Shown here in pieces: positions 18,188-27,111 of a stretch of 64,000 nucleotides of DNA; position 1 is the stretch's first letter; each line of letters starts with the position of its first letter. Position numbers and translations under genes: made by a program. Source of the DNA: Chloroflexota bacterium (lineage in GTDB: Bacteria; Chloroflexota; Anaerolineae; Anaerolineales; UBA11579); NCBI GenBank assembly GCA_019456165.1, contig VRUJ01000002.1, positions 62,001-126,000 on the forward strand, in the 5' to 3' direction. Under the pieces are notes generated by a model that was given only the letters and a program-made list of their open reading frames with translations, had not been told where the DNA came from and made no database searches.

Positions 18188-18997
18188 TCACATCTCCCCG
18201 TATCCCCCATTTAAAAATTCTAGCACCTGTTGGTTGAAAGCTGAGGACTCTGTCAGGTGGGGGGCGTGGCCGGTCTTGCGCAGCACAAAACTCTTGGCAT
18301 TGGGCATCAAATCTACCAGCCGGGGGAATGAGCGCGGAGAAAGGGTTCGGTCCTTGTCTCCCCAAATAACCAGGGTTTCTTCCTGTATGGCATGGAGCTG
18401 GGGTGTAAGGTCCCAGGTGGTGTAAGGTGTATAGATCACGTTGGGATGAATGCGTTGGAAATCGCGCGCCACCAGGCGAACTTTTTTTGCGGGCAGTTCC
18501 TTGGCCAGGTCTATTTTCCAATTAATAAACGGGTTGAAAAAACGTCCTGGGGTAGCTTGCATGATTTTTATAGCCACGTCGGGTCGCCGCGTGTAAAAGC
18601 GCACGAAAATCGAGGTTTGCTTGGGGGAATATAATGGATCCACCAGCACAATACGTTTAACCATACCCGGCTTGCGAATGCTGAAGATCATACTAAGGAA
18701 GGCTCCCAGGGAGTGGCCGATCAAGGTGAGTGGGTGTTTCAACTCTAAGCCCTCTATCCAACTCTCCAGATGGTTGAAAACCTGCTCTACGTGGTAAGCC
18801 TCAATATCTTCTGGTTTTAAACTATCCCCGTGGCCCAAAAGGTCTGGGGCATAAACGCTGAAACCCGCAGACACCAGGTCTGGGATAAGGCAACCCCAAT
18901 GGTTCAATGATGCAGCAAACCCGTGAAGTAAGATGACCGGCGGCCCATCGCCCTCAGAAATGTAATTAGTATGATTCTCTTTCTTTTTACTCTGCAT
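18188..18997 (-). CDS. Alpha/beta hydrolase
   Basis: 269 residues. HGFAASLNHW oxyanion region near residue 25, nucleophile elbow GHSLGA (Ser), acid in WGDKD and catalytic His in TGHAPH complete the triad. Substrate unknown; an ester or lipid substrate is plausible because its start overlaps by 11 bp the end of a hydrolase/acyl-CoA ligase fusion gene on the same strand, indicating a single operon and coupled translation. Confidence 0.85.
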   Translation of the reverse strand: MQSKKKENHTNYISEGDGPPVILLHGFAASLNHWGCLIPDLVSAGFSVYAPDLLGHGDSLKPEDIEAYHVEQVFNHLESWIEGLELKHPLTLIGHSLGAFLSMIFSIRKPGMVKRIVLVDPLYSPKQTSIFVRFYTRRPDVAIKIMQATPGRFFNPFINWKIDLAKELPAKKVRLVARDFQRIHPNVIYTPYTTWDLTPQLHAIQEETLVIWGDKDRTLSPRSFPRLVDLMPNAKSFVLRKTGHAPHLTESSAFNQQVLEFLNGGYGEM

Positions 18998-21473
18998 AGT
19001 GTTCTTCGTAATATTTGGCTAATTCGCGGCGTAAAACCTTACCCACGAACGTGCGCGGGAATTCATCAATAAAGATTACTAATACGGGCACAAGGTCGGG
19101 CGGCAGGCGCCTCTTGCAGTATGCAATCACCGATTTTGATTTTGGCTTTTCCTTGTGAGTGATGACGAAAGCGATAGGTTTTTTTGCAATCGCCACCACG
19201 GCAGCCTCTTTGATTTGGGGAATTTCAAACAGAACTTCCTCTACGTCTCGTGGGAAAGCTGGTTTATCCGGTTTAGCTGGATACCACATGTCAGCTTTGC
19301 GTGCAATTATACGGAAATAACCCTGTTGGTCAACCTGGGCCACATCCCCAGTCAGGAGCCAACCGTCAGGCATTATCACCTGTTTGGTCGCCTTCTTGTT
19401 ATTCCAATAACCCAGCATAATTTGGGGGCCGTGCACGGCCAATTCACCGATTTGCCCCACCGGCATGGCTTTCTTCGGGTTGGATAGGGATACAATTTTC
19501 GCGTCTGTGGATGGCATAGGGATCCCGATACTGCCTACTTTCCGCATTCCATTCAAGGGGTTTGCATGCGTAACCGGAGAGGCCTCAGTGAGGCCGTATC
19601 CTTCTACAAGCCGCCCCCGAGTGAGCTTTTCGAATTCTTCTTGCACCTCCACAGGCAGTGGCGCCGAACCGCTGATACAAGCCTCAATGGAGGATATCTT
19701 ATATTTGCGCACACCTGGGAAACTGCTGATCGCTACATACATCTGCGGGACCCCAGGGAAGATGGTAGGTTTGTATTTTTTTATGGCGTTCAGAGTATCT
19801 TTTACTTCAAAATCAGCCTTCAGGATTAGGGTGGCTCCGAGAGATATACCCGTGTTCAATATCGCTGTTAGGCCGTAAGCGTGCATAAAGGGGATGACTG
19901 CTAGAAAACGTTCTTTGCCTTCTTTTGCTTGCGGCATCCAGTGACGAGTCTGTAGGGTATTTGCTACCATGTTGCGGTGTGAGAGCATAACGCCCTTAGA
20001 TTCAGCGGTAGTGCCGCCCGTGTATTGGATTACGGCGAGATCATCTGCTGAAACCCTCACTTCTATCGATTTACGGTTGTGAGAACGCAGCAAATTTCTA
20101 AAAAGGTGCATACCTTGATGCAATTCTATCTTTAATTTGAACTCTTCCCTTTTCTTGGTGGCGAATAGCAAGCCAATGCGTTTGGATACAGGTAAATAAT
20201 CGGCCACGTTAGTTAAAATTACATGTTCCAAGTCTGTTACTTTAAGCGCGCGCTGGCCAACTTCCGCCAATTGGTTTATGGTTACCAATGCCTTTGCGCC
20301 CGAATCCCTCACCTGCCGCACAGCTTCGGCTGGTTCTCGCAATGAAAGCGTAAAAACAGCCACACCGCCAACCTTTAAAACACCTAAATAAGCGATCACA
20401 AGTTGAGGCAGGTTGGGCATCAGCAGCATCACTCGATCACCTTTATCTACACCCAGAGATCGCAGGGCGTTCGCAAAGCGGTTGACTTCATGATTCAACC
20501 TGCGGTAGGTCAGGCTTTTGCCTTCAAAAATCACAGCTTTACGGAGTGGAAATCGTCGTACTCCTGAGCGCATCAGATGATGCAAAGGCACGTTTGGAAC
20601 AGAGACAGTATAAGGCACACCATGCTCGTAATGCGAAAGCCAGGGTCGGTTTACTGTTAGACCTCGGCGAACAATTTTCTCGGAACTCTGTTCTTTATCG
20701 CGCCAAGAAAGCGGGGTTTCTTCCAAAAAACGTTGGATTGCCCTATCTACAGCTTTGCGGCGTTCAAGCATCACCATGTGTCCAGAAGCGCCCACATTCA
20801 CATCCTCTGCACCCGGAATGGCGCGTACAACGTCTTTGAAGAATTCGCGCCCGAATACACGGTCACGGTGAGCCCGAATAACCAGGGTGGGTATGGTCAA
20901 GTTCCTAAAGATGGTCCACCCAGTCCATTTTGATAGGTTATTGTCGTTCAGGGTCTTCATAACTGTCGGGGGAGCACCGAGTAGATTGCGGGTGAAAACA
21001 TTTACCAAAGGGTGAGTCCAATAAGGCATCTTTAGGAGAAAACGGTAAATTGGGTTGAGGCGGAATTCTCCAGTTGTGGCGATGAGTACTAACCGCTCAA
21101 CTCTTTCAGGAAATCTGGAGGCGTATTCACTAGCAATCGCCCCGCCGAACGAATGCCCGATCAGGACGATCTTTTGATCGACCTCTAAGGAATCTAATGC
21201 TGTTTCAATATCGGAAGTAAGCTCATCCATGGTGTATTTGCTATTGGGCTTCTCAGAAAGTCCATGACCGCGCGTGTCTAAAGCAATAACGCGGTTTTTT
21301 AGAGCAAATTCTTGGAGTTGGTAATTCCATTGAATTGCTTTTCCCCCAAAACCGTGGATAAATACAAGAGTATGTTGGGGTTGATCAGGGTGTATATCAA
21401 TCGCGGAAAGCCTGATGAGCGGATCTTCCGATACACGGACTTCGTGGCGGTATAGTTCGAGGTCAATATCCAT
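18987..21473 (-). CDS. Alpha/beta hydrolase fused to long-chain acyl-CoA ligase
   Basis: 828 residues from ATG 21473, chosen because GGAGGAGG stands 6 nt upstream and a longer frame would run into the next gene. Residues about 20-265: alpha/beta hydrolase (HGFGGKAIQW; GHSFGG nucleophile; GASGHM His). Residues about 300-828: AMP-forming acyl-CoA synthetase (YTGGTTAESKG P-loop, GYGLTEASP, GWLLTGD, final GKVLRREL catalytic Lys). It could release a fatty acid from an ester and activate it to acyl-CoA in one polypeptide. Substrate chain length is inferred only from family resemblance. Confidence 0.85.
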   Translation of the reverse strand: MDIDLELYRHEVRVSEDPLIRLSAIDIHPDQPQHTLVFIHGFGGKAIQWNYQLQEFALKNRVIALDTRGHGLSEKPNSKYTMDELTSDIETALDSLEVDQKIVLIGHSFGGAIASEYASRFPERVERLVLIATTGEFRLNPIYRFLLKMPYWTHPLVNVFTRNLLGAPPTVMKTLNDNNLSKWTGWTIFRNLTIPTLVIRAHRDRVFGREFFKDVVRAIPGAEDVNVGASGHMVMLERRKAVDRAIQRFLEETPLSWRDKEQSSEKIVRRGLTVNRPWLSHYEHGVPYTVSVPNVPLHHLMRSGVRRFPLRKAVIFEGKSLTYRRLNHEVNRFANALRSLGVDKGDRVMLLMPNLPQLVIAYLGVLKVGGVAVFTLSLREPAEAVRQVRDSGAKALVTINQLAEVGQRALKVTDLEHVILTNVADYLPVSKRIGLLFATKKREEFKLKIELHQGMHLFRNLLRSHNRKSIEVRVSADDLAVIQYTGGTTAESKGVMLSHRNMVANTLQTRHWMPQAKEGKERFLAVIPFMHAYGLTAILNTGISLGATLILKADFEVKDTLNAIKKYKPTIFPGVPQMYVAISSFPGVRKYKISSIEACISGSAPLPVEVQEEFEKLTRGRLVEGYGLTEASPVTHANPLNGMRKVGSIGIPMPSTDAKIVSLSNPKKAMPVGQIGELAVHGPQIMLGYWNNKKATKQVIMPDGWLLTGDVAQVDQQGYFRIIARKADMWYPAKPDKPAFPRDVEEVLFEIPQIKEAAVVAIAKKPIAFVITHKEKPKSKSVIAYCKRRLPPDLVPVLVIFIDEFPRTFVGKVLRRELAKYYEEHYAE

Positions 21474-21555
21474 GGCCAACCTCCTCCATTGGTAGCTTCT
21501 TCTGAGACCTCTATTGTATCCTAATTTGTTTTGATGTGTTTTATGGACTCGATGG

Positions 21556-22461
21556 TCATTCTTCTCTTGCAAAAATACCCAAATGGTTGCCGATTGGACG
21601 TTGTTTTCCTGGTATTCTCTGATGGATCGGTGAATTGAGTACCTGGGGTTCTCCATTTTCACCCTGGATGACCAAGGTAGAAGAACCGCCCCCATCCAGG
21701 TTGAAACCAGTGTATCCGCGGTGATCCAGCAAGATTTGAGCTAATTCAAGCATCGAAGCGCCTTCGCTGTAGCCGGGTTGGCGGCCGTCAACAACAACGA
21801 TGATCAGGCGTGTTCCTGATTGGTTAATTGCAATCGCAGTACGTGGCTGTACATCATGAGGTAGTCCTTCAATTCTCATAGCTCCGTTCCTAATCAATAG
21901 GTTGGTGCCAGAAATTGCATTATGGATACGATTTCGTGAGGGCTGCGGATCTATGCTAGCCAAGGTGGCGCGTGAGATGTAAAGTGTGGGCTGGTTTTGA
22001 GTTGCTTCAGAATAAATTTCTCCGTTGGAAGCAGCAAGGCCATATACGTCCACATTGTTTCCAGAAAAGGGATAATAGATAAAACCTAGGTCGATCCAGG
22101 GGGAGAAAGCATCCCCGTTTACAGCTAGCTGTAAACCGAACTCTTGCAAATACTCGGAAGTCGTGCGAGCTTCGAGTGGACGACTGGATTCTAGATCTCC
22201 GGGGGTTACTAAAACTCCAATTCCTTGGGCGCTTAAATCTACCGTAATAATGTGAATAACCATGGGGCGAGGAGAATTGCGTACCTCCCGCTCGTAAGTT
22301 ATGCCTCGGAAAAGAGTTTCAACAGTTTCCTCAGGTTGTTTTGGACTGAGCAGCCTGGCAGGGACACGACAAATGATGCCAACTAGGATAATTGCCGAGA
22401 ATAGAATAGCTAGTATAGCCAGACAAGAATTTCTAAACGATCTACGGAATCGATTGCGCAT
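21556..22461 (-). CDS. Phosphodiester glycosidase (NAGPA) domain protein, membrane-anchored
   Basis: 301 residues from ATG 22461, spaced correctly after AAGGAAG; a GTG two codons earlier is the alternative. One N-terminal membrane helix (residues 15-35), then an NAGPA-type domain: LAVNGDAFSP, PRTAIAI, and the signature FNLDGGGSSTLV near residue 255. Family members hydrolyse GlcNAc-1-phosphodiesters or act on cell-wall/exopolysaccharide; the extracytoplasmic site fits. It lies 82 bp upstream of the ligase fusion, same strand. Confidence 0.82.
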   Translation of the reverse strand: MRNRFRRSFRNSCLAILAILFSAIILVGIICRVPARLLSPKQPEETVETLFRGITYEREVRNSPRPMVIHIITVDLSAQGIGVLVTPGDLESSRPLEARTTSEYLQEFGLQLAVNGDAFSPWIDLGFIYYPFSGNNVDVYGLAASNGEIYSEATQNQPTLYISRATLASIDPQPSRNRIHNAISGTNLLIRNGAMRIEGLPHDVQPRTAIAINQSGTRLIIVVVDGRQPGYSEGASMLELAQILLDHRGYTGFNLDGGGSSTLVIQGENGEPQVLNSPIHQRIPGKQRPIGNHLGIFAREE

Positions 22462-22627
22462 AGCCACTTCCTTGATTGTGTTATTAACTGGCGTATTTTA
22501 CCTCCTAAGGATGAAAGCCAGATTAGAATTCTCTATCTTGGATGGTTTTTATTTAAATAACCTAAATTGCCACCTTGCTATGGTTATACAAAATTCGAAC
22601 AGATTGTCCGGTTTTCAAATAATCTCT

Positions 22628-22693
22628 TCAGGGATTCTTCGGTCGAAAACCCCCGGTTTTCTCTCTCAGAATGACACAAATTTTGTCATTCTG
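22628..22693. repeat. Dispersed repeat arm plus 10-bp hairpin at the IS110 border
   Basis: TTCAGGGATTCTTCGG (from 22628) to CTCAGAATGACA (to 22676) is the right-hand arm of the dispersed repeat. It is followed by TGTCATTCTG (22684-22693), which pairs perfectly with CAGAATGACA (22667-22676). The latter half begins a new left-hand arm that is interrupted by the IS. The gap 22462-22627 shows nothing else. Confidence 0.7.
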
Positions 22694-22708
22694 ATTACTA
22701 TGACTTTG

Positions 22709-23737
22709 TCAAGACAATTTATACAATGAGGGATGAATTGAACGGTAATCAGGAATATAGGGTGTTTGCGTTTTCACCACCGCACACATGATCTTCACCA
22801 ATTTATTGGCAATATTATTCAAAACCAATTTCTTAGGTTTTCCCTCTGCCACCTTTCGCAGAAAATATTTCTTGAATTGTTGCTGATGGGTACGAACAGA
22901 TAATGAAGCCAGGTAAAGAAGTTTACGGACCTTCGGGGGGCCATAATGACTTGATGAGTCCGGCTTGTATATTGAGCTCCCACTACGGTGTTCATAAGGA
23001 CAAATTCCTATGTATGCAGCCAACTGTTTTGGATTGACTGGATCATTAGGAGTATTTTCCATAATTAGCAATATATTAGCTGCGAGAAGTAAACCGACGC
23101 CGGGAACACTCATCAACAATCTGATCATATCTCCATATTTTGGGTCTTCATCAATCAATCGTCGAATCTCTGCATCAATTTCTTTTATATTCTTCTTGAT
23201 CTGATCTATGCTCCTTTCGTGCAAGGCCTCTGCCAATGGTGTCTCCACTACTTTCCGTTTTAGCGCATTTAATGCATTCAAATGCCCTGTTTTCTGCACT
23301 ACATATTGCTCTCTGATCGCCAAAAACACCTTGATTTGCTCCAAGATCTCCTCTCTCGGCTTCCAATACACCAACTCATCATAAAACCGATATGCGTATT
23401 CAGCAATCTGCTGGCTGTCCACCTGATCATTTTTATGTCCGGCTGGCATAAATGCTCGTTTTACCTTCAAAGGGGATTCAATCGCAATTGGATATTGCTT
23501 AGCGCTTAGAAAATATGCCAGCCTTTCCCCATACACACCGGTTGACTCCATACATAAAACCATATTATCTGCGTGGACACCATGATGCTCCAACCACTTC
23601 AATAATTCAGTAAAGCCTTCAGGATCATTGGAAAACTCCTTTGCTGCTACTACGATTTCCCATGGCTCTTTGCCCACGGCTGCAGTGAAACTTTTTGAAC
23701 TTATATCTACCCCAACATAATACTTCGGCCTTTTCAT
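22709..23737 (-). CDS. IS110-family transposase (DEDD recombinase)
   Basis: 342 residues, full length. The N-terminal RuvC-like DEDD domain starts YYVGVDISSKSF (Asp11) and contains CMESTGVYGERL and GHKNDQVDSQQIAEYA. The C-terminal Transposase_20 domain has SVPGVGLLLAANIL, LAAYIGICPYEHRSGSS and GPPKVRKLLYLAS; a Ser there is the nucleophile in characterised members. A GGAG Shine-Dalgarno precedes ATG 23737. No frameshift: apparently intact. Confidence 0.95.
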   Translation of the reverse strand: MKRPKYYVGVDISSKSFTAAVGKEPWEIVVAAKEFSNDPEGFTELLKWLEHHGVHADNMVLCMESTGVYGERLAYFLSAKQYPIAIESPLKVKRAFMPAGHKNDQVDSQQIAEYAYRFYDELVYWKPREEILEQIKVFLAIREQYVVQKTGHLNALNALKRKVVETPLAEALHERSIDQIKKNIKEIDAEIRRLIDEDPKYGDMIRLLMSVPGVGLLLAANILLIMENTPNDPVNPKQLAAYIGICPYEHRSGSSIYKPDSSSHYGPPKVRKLLYLASLSVRTHQQQFKKYFLRKVAEGKPKKLVLNNIANKLVKIMCAVVKTQTPYIPDYRSIHPSLYKLS

Positions 23738-23948
23738 ATTGCGCTCCTTTTCTTATTTTATCGAACACGGTGGATTGAACTTTCTCCATTATTAGTCTTA
23801 TTTTACGTTATTACTTATTTAGCTTTATCCACACAAGAGCTGGGTCTTCATCAGAATCTAAGGTATGATCCTTTTAGCGAGCCGTAGACTTGTTCAGCCC
23901 TTGTTCGACTTACATATAATAGTCTAATGGAGCGCGCCAGTTTGATCG
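23738..23948 (-). ncRNA. Candidate bridge-RNA region of the IS110 element
   Basis: The roughly 210 bp upstream of the transposase, within the element, have no coding capacity. In characterised IS110-group elements (IS621) this left-end region encodes a structured RNA of about 180 nt with target- and donor-binding loops. I place it here by position only; I did not derive the fold or the loops. The remainder of this gene-free stretch, 23967-24055, shows no recognisable feature. Confidence 0.45.
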
Positions 23949-23966
23949 GCGCAGCGAAGAATCCCT
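23949..23966. repeat. Displaced part of a dispersed repeat arm, right of IS110
   Basis: GCGCAGCGAAGAATCCC (23949-23965) continues TGTCATTCTGA from 22684-22694 in the usual order of this repeat. The arm is therefore split by the IS110 insertion. Confidence 0.65.
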
Positions 23967-24055
23967 AACATGTTCATCTGTAGTGCCTCTTTTCTGAAAA
24001 TTACTTAGGTGGAATCTTAGGTTTAATATTTATTTGGAAAACGGGGGATACGATA

Positions 24056-24943
24056 TTAAGTAACTGCGAATTCTTCTTCTAGTCTCTTCATTTCATTGAA
24101 GGAGGCAATCGCCACTTCCAACATTTGCGTATCCGGTTCCCTGGTGGTCAACCTTTGCAGTGCCAAGTTGGGTTTTATGAGCAGCCGCACTAAAAACCAA
24201 TTCATGTGGCTTGCCGTCCAACGAATGTATTCATATGCCAGACTGGCAATCACAGGTATCAGCAAAATACGCACCCCCAAGCGTGTCAACAGGGGGAGAG
24301 GACCGAAAAGGGTGAATAAAAGTATTGACATTATTACCACTGTCAGTAAAAAGGCTGTACCGCAGCGTGGGTGCTCCAGGGGAAACTCGGATACGTTTTC
24401 GGGGGTTAACTCAACTCCAGCTTCAAAAGCATTGATGGTTTTATGCTCTGCGCCGTGATAACCAAATACGCGTCTGATATCTTCCATGAAGCCAACGCTC
24501 CAAATGTAACCAACCAGGAGCGATAAACGGATGAATCCCTCAATTAGGTTTCCAACCCAAGGGGTTAGACTGAAAAAGCTTTCAACGTAATGGCCAATTG
24601 TGGCTGGTCCTAAGAAAAACAATCCTATGGCGAAAATCAAAGATACACCCATCGTGATGTACAATACTGCGCCTTCAAGTTGTTCGTCTTCCTCGCCTTG
24701 CATATTGGCAGAAATCGTTAATGCGCGCATACCCAGTCCGAGTGCATCCCACAACAGCAATAAGCCGCGTAAAAAAGGAATTTTGGCAAGCCGGGTCTTG
24801 TAAATACCCCCCAGCCGTTCTGTATGCAGTACTATGTTTTTATCCGGGGCACGCATGGCGATAGCGACAGCTTTTGCTCCCCGCATCATTACGCCCTCAA
24901 TGACGGCTTGGCCGCCGTAGGTAGGTAAAGTTTGGTCTGCCAT
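24056..24943 (-). CDS. DUF1385 (YqhQ-like) membrane protein
   Basis: 295 residues. The family start is clear: YGGQAVIEGVMMRG (residues 9-22), followed by several membrane helices and the conserved YHGAEHKTINAFEAG and HPRCGTAFL blocks (His/Glu/Cys possibly metal-binding). The family (PRTase-associated or YqhQ) is widespread in Firmicutes and Chloroflexota; function is not established. It follows the M20 peptidase gene by 2 bp on the same strand, with GGAG before its ATG, so the two are one transcription unit. Confidence 0.88.
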   Translation of the reverse strand: MADQTLPTYGGQAVIEGVMMRGAKAVAIAMRAPDKNIVLHTERLGGIYKTRLAKIPFLRGLLLLWDALGLGMRALTISANMQGEEDEQLEGAVLYITMGVSLIFAIGLFFLGPATIGHYVESFFSLTPWVGNLIEGFIRLSLLVGYIWSVGFMEDIRRVFGYHGAEHKTINAFEAGVELTPENVSEFPLEHPRCGTAFLLTVVIMSILLFTLFGPLPLLTRLGVRILLIPVIASLAYEYIRWTASHMNWFLVRLLIKPNLALQRLTTREPDTQMLEVAIASFNEMKRLEEEFAVT

Positions 24944-24945
24944 GA

Positions 24946-26322
24946 TTACTCCGCTAAGTTGTAGATAAAGTGTATCAACGCATCGATACCTTTATACCAG
25001 GTGTCGAGGTGCATACGCTCATTCGGGGAGTGGATATGATCGTCTGATAGTGAAAATCCGGTTAGTACAGATTCGACTCCCAAGATATGCTGCATGTAAG
25101 CCACCACAGGTATAGTTCCCCCGCCCCGGTTGAATATTGCACGTTTCCCCCAAACGGTTTCCATTGCTTTAACCAGCGCCTGAATTGCAGGCGAGTTCAC
25201 ATCGCTGATTGCCGTGGGTGAGGCGCTCATATAGTCTACTTCCCAAGTCACACCAGGATTTGTATACGTTTCCATATATTTCACTAATTGGTTGTGGACG
25301 TCGTCCGGCTCCTGGTCAGCGACCAAGCGCATGCTGATCTTTGCGCTGGCTTTGGCGGGTAAGACTGTCTTCATGCCTTCACCGGTATAACCTGATATAA
25401 ATCCGTTTACGTCCAGAGTTGGACGAGCGCCAGCTCGTTCAATATTCGTGAAGCCAGTTTCCCCCCAGGGACTGGGCGCGCCGGTCGCTTCTATGAGCAG
25501 CTCATCCGATCCTGGCAGCCTGGCTAATTCTTTGCGTTCTTCATCACTTAGTGTGCGAACTTTATCGTAAAACCCTTCAAGTGTAACACGCCCGGCATTA
25601 TCGTGCATACCGCTGATCAACCGGCTTAATTCATTGGCTGGATTGCGCACTGTGCCCCCAAACAGTCCAGAGTGAAGATCGTGGGAAGGTCCTTGAACGC
25701 TGACCTCGAAGTACGCCAATCCGCGCAGCGAATAAGTGATGGAGGGTGTGTCTGACCCCAGCATGCCTGAATCTGGGTTAAGTGCGAAATCGCTGGCTAG
25801 TAAATCTTTATGCTTTTCTATAAATGGTTCCAAGTTGGGAGAACTGTTTTCTTCTTCTCCCTCGATCAAGAATTTGAGATTTACAGGTAAATTACCTTGC
25901 AGAAGGGCAGCTTCAATGGCAAACAAGCTAGCCAAGACTTGGCCTTTCATATCCGAGGAGCCGCGACCGAATAAGTAGCCATCACGTTCTTCAGCTTTAA
26001 ATGGACCGCTTTCCCAAAGGTCTAGCGGGTCGGGTGGTTGGACGTCATAATGACCGTATACGATCATAGTATCCGCTTCAGGTCCCGCATCCTGGTATTC
26101 TCCATAAACGATTGGATGGCCAGGGGTGGACATTATCTCGACATTGCTAATACCTATGGCGCGCAATTTCTCAGCAACAAACTCTGCCGCTGCTTGCATT
26201 TCATTTTTGTAGGTAGGATCTGTGGAGATTGATGCAATGCTGATAAAATCTTTTAATTCGGATAGAAATCGAGAATGGTTTTTGTGAGCAAATTCTTGGG
26301 CTGCTTTGCGTTGGTCGGACAT
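24946..26322 (-). CDS. M20-family dipeptidase
   Basis: 458 residues. Metal-site motifs of M20 peptidases: YGHYDVQPP (His, then Asp), GRGSSDMKGQ (bridging Asp), EGEEENSSP (Glu general base and ligand), LHSGLFGG in the lid domain, and a late His in DDHIHSPNER. It should be a cytoplasmic di-zinc dipeptidase. AGGAG lies before ATG 26322. The gene is divergent from the Nudix gene. Confidence 0.9.
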   Translation of the reverse strand: MSDQRKAAQEFAHKNHSRFLSELKDFISIASISTDPTYKNEMQAAAEFVAEKLRAIGISNVEIMSTPGHPIVYGEYQDAGPEADTMIVYGHYDVQPPDPLDLWESGPFKAEERDGYLFGRGSSDMKGQVLASLFAIEAALLQGNLPVNLKFLIEGEEENSSPNLEPFIEKHKDLLASDFALNPDSGMLGSDTPSITYSLRGLAYFEVSVQGPSHDLHSGLFGGTVRNPANELSRLISGMHDNAGRVTLEGFYDKVRTLSDEERKELARLPGSDELLIEATGAPSPWGETGFTNIERAGARPTLDVNGFISGYTGEGMKTVLPAKASAKISMRLVADQEPDDVHNQLVKYMETYTNPGVTWEVDYMSASPTAISDVNSPAIQALVKAMETVWGKRAIFNRGGGTIPVVAYMQHILGVESVLTGFSLSDDHIHSPNERMHLDTWYKGIDALIHFIYNLAE

Positions 26323-26478
26323 TAAATCTCCTGGAATTGATTTTTTGACTACAGGATTCTACACCATTTTGATAGAATCAGTAATATCTTCAATAAAAAG
26401 GAGTGAATGAGTTTGTGTTAAAATTACTTTGCAGTGGATGGGGTTATCTGTGTGAAAGTTATTTGAAATGGAGAGTTT

Positions 26479-27096
26479 ATGGTCCCGAAATGGTTAGAAT
26501 GGGCGCGTGAGATCCAGGCGCTAGCCCAGACAAGCAATATGTTTGCGGAGAATGATTTCCAGAGGCAGCGATATGATCGCTTGGAAGTTATTGCAGCTGA
26601 GATAATTAGCGAGCATACACATCTTGAGCGACAATTATTGGTCGATTCTTTCCAAGCTCAGGTTGGTTATGCGACTCCGAAACTGGATGTGCGCAGTGCG
26701 ATTTTCAGGGATAACAGGCTCTTGCTGGTGCGTGAACGCGTTGTAGATGGCTGGTGCATGCCAGGTGGTTGGGTAGATGTGGGCGATGTTCCCTCCCAGG
26801 CGGCGGTGAGAGAGACCAAGGAAGAATCGGGTTTTGATGTGCAAGTAACCAGGTTGAATGGAGTATACGATACCAATCGATTTGAACCGTTGGAGGTTTT
26901 TCACTCATACAAACTAGTTTTTCTAGCAGAGATAATAGGCGGAGAGGCAACTACCAGCAATGAAACATCCGAGGTGGCATTTTTTGGGCGCAAGGAGATT
27001 CCAGAAAATTTTGCTGGTTCGCGCACCACCACTCGCCAAATAAATGACGCTTACACTGCCTTGGCTGACCCTACCCTACCCACGATTTTTGACTGA
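26479..27096 (+). CDS. Nudix hydrolase with N-terminal helical domain
   Basis: 205 residues. Residues 1-60 form the helical NUDIX_N-type domain (WLEWAREIQALAQTS). The Nudix box is at about 97-119: GGWVDVGD then REtKEESGF, with Asp in place of the first Glu. Members with this N-domain hydrolyse nucleotide sugars or similar nucleoside diphosphate derivatives; the substrate is not evident. GGAG precedes ATG. It is 15 bp from ssnA and likely co-transcribed with it. Confidence 0.85.
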   Translation: MVPKWLEWAREIQALAQTSNMFAENDFQRQRYDRLEVIAAEIISEHTHLERQLLVDSFQAQVGYATPKLDVRSAIFRDNRLLLVRERVVDGWCMPGGWVDVGDVPSQAAVRETKEESGFDVQVTRLNGVYDTNRFEPLEVFHSYKLVFLAEIIGGEATTSNETSEVAFFGRKEIPENFAGSRTTTRQINDAYTALADPTLPTIFD

Positions 27097-27111
27097 TTTG
27101 GGAGCTTGTAG

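Larger units (their letters stand above)
22694..23948 (-). mobile_element. IS110-family insertion sequence in a dispersed repeat
   Basis: About 1.25 kb. Borders are set by rejoining the flanks: TGTCATTCTGA on the left and GCGCAGCGAAGAATCCC on the right together give one continuous left arm of the dispersed repeat, so the element lies between them, to within a few bases. As usual for IS110 there are no obvious terminal inverted repeats. It contains one transposase gene with a long upstream untranslated region. Confidence 0.75.

Noticed and set aside
18987..21695. Longer start for the hydrolase-ligase fusion (902 residues)
   Set aside because: The extra 74 residues have no family similarity, overlap the glycosidase gene, and the GGAGGAGG site supports ATG 21473.
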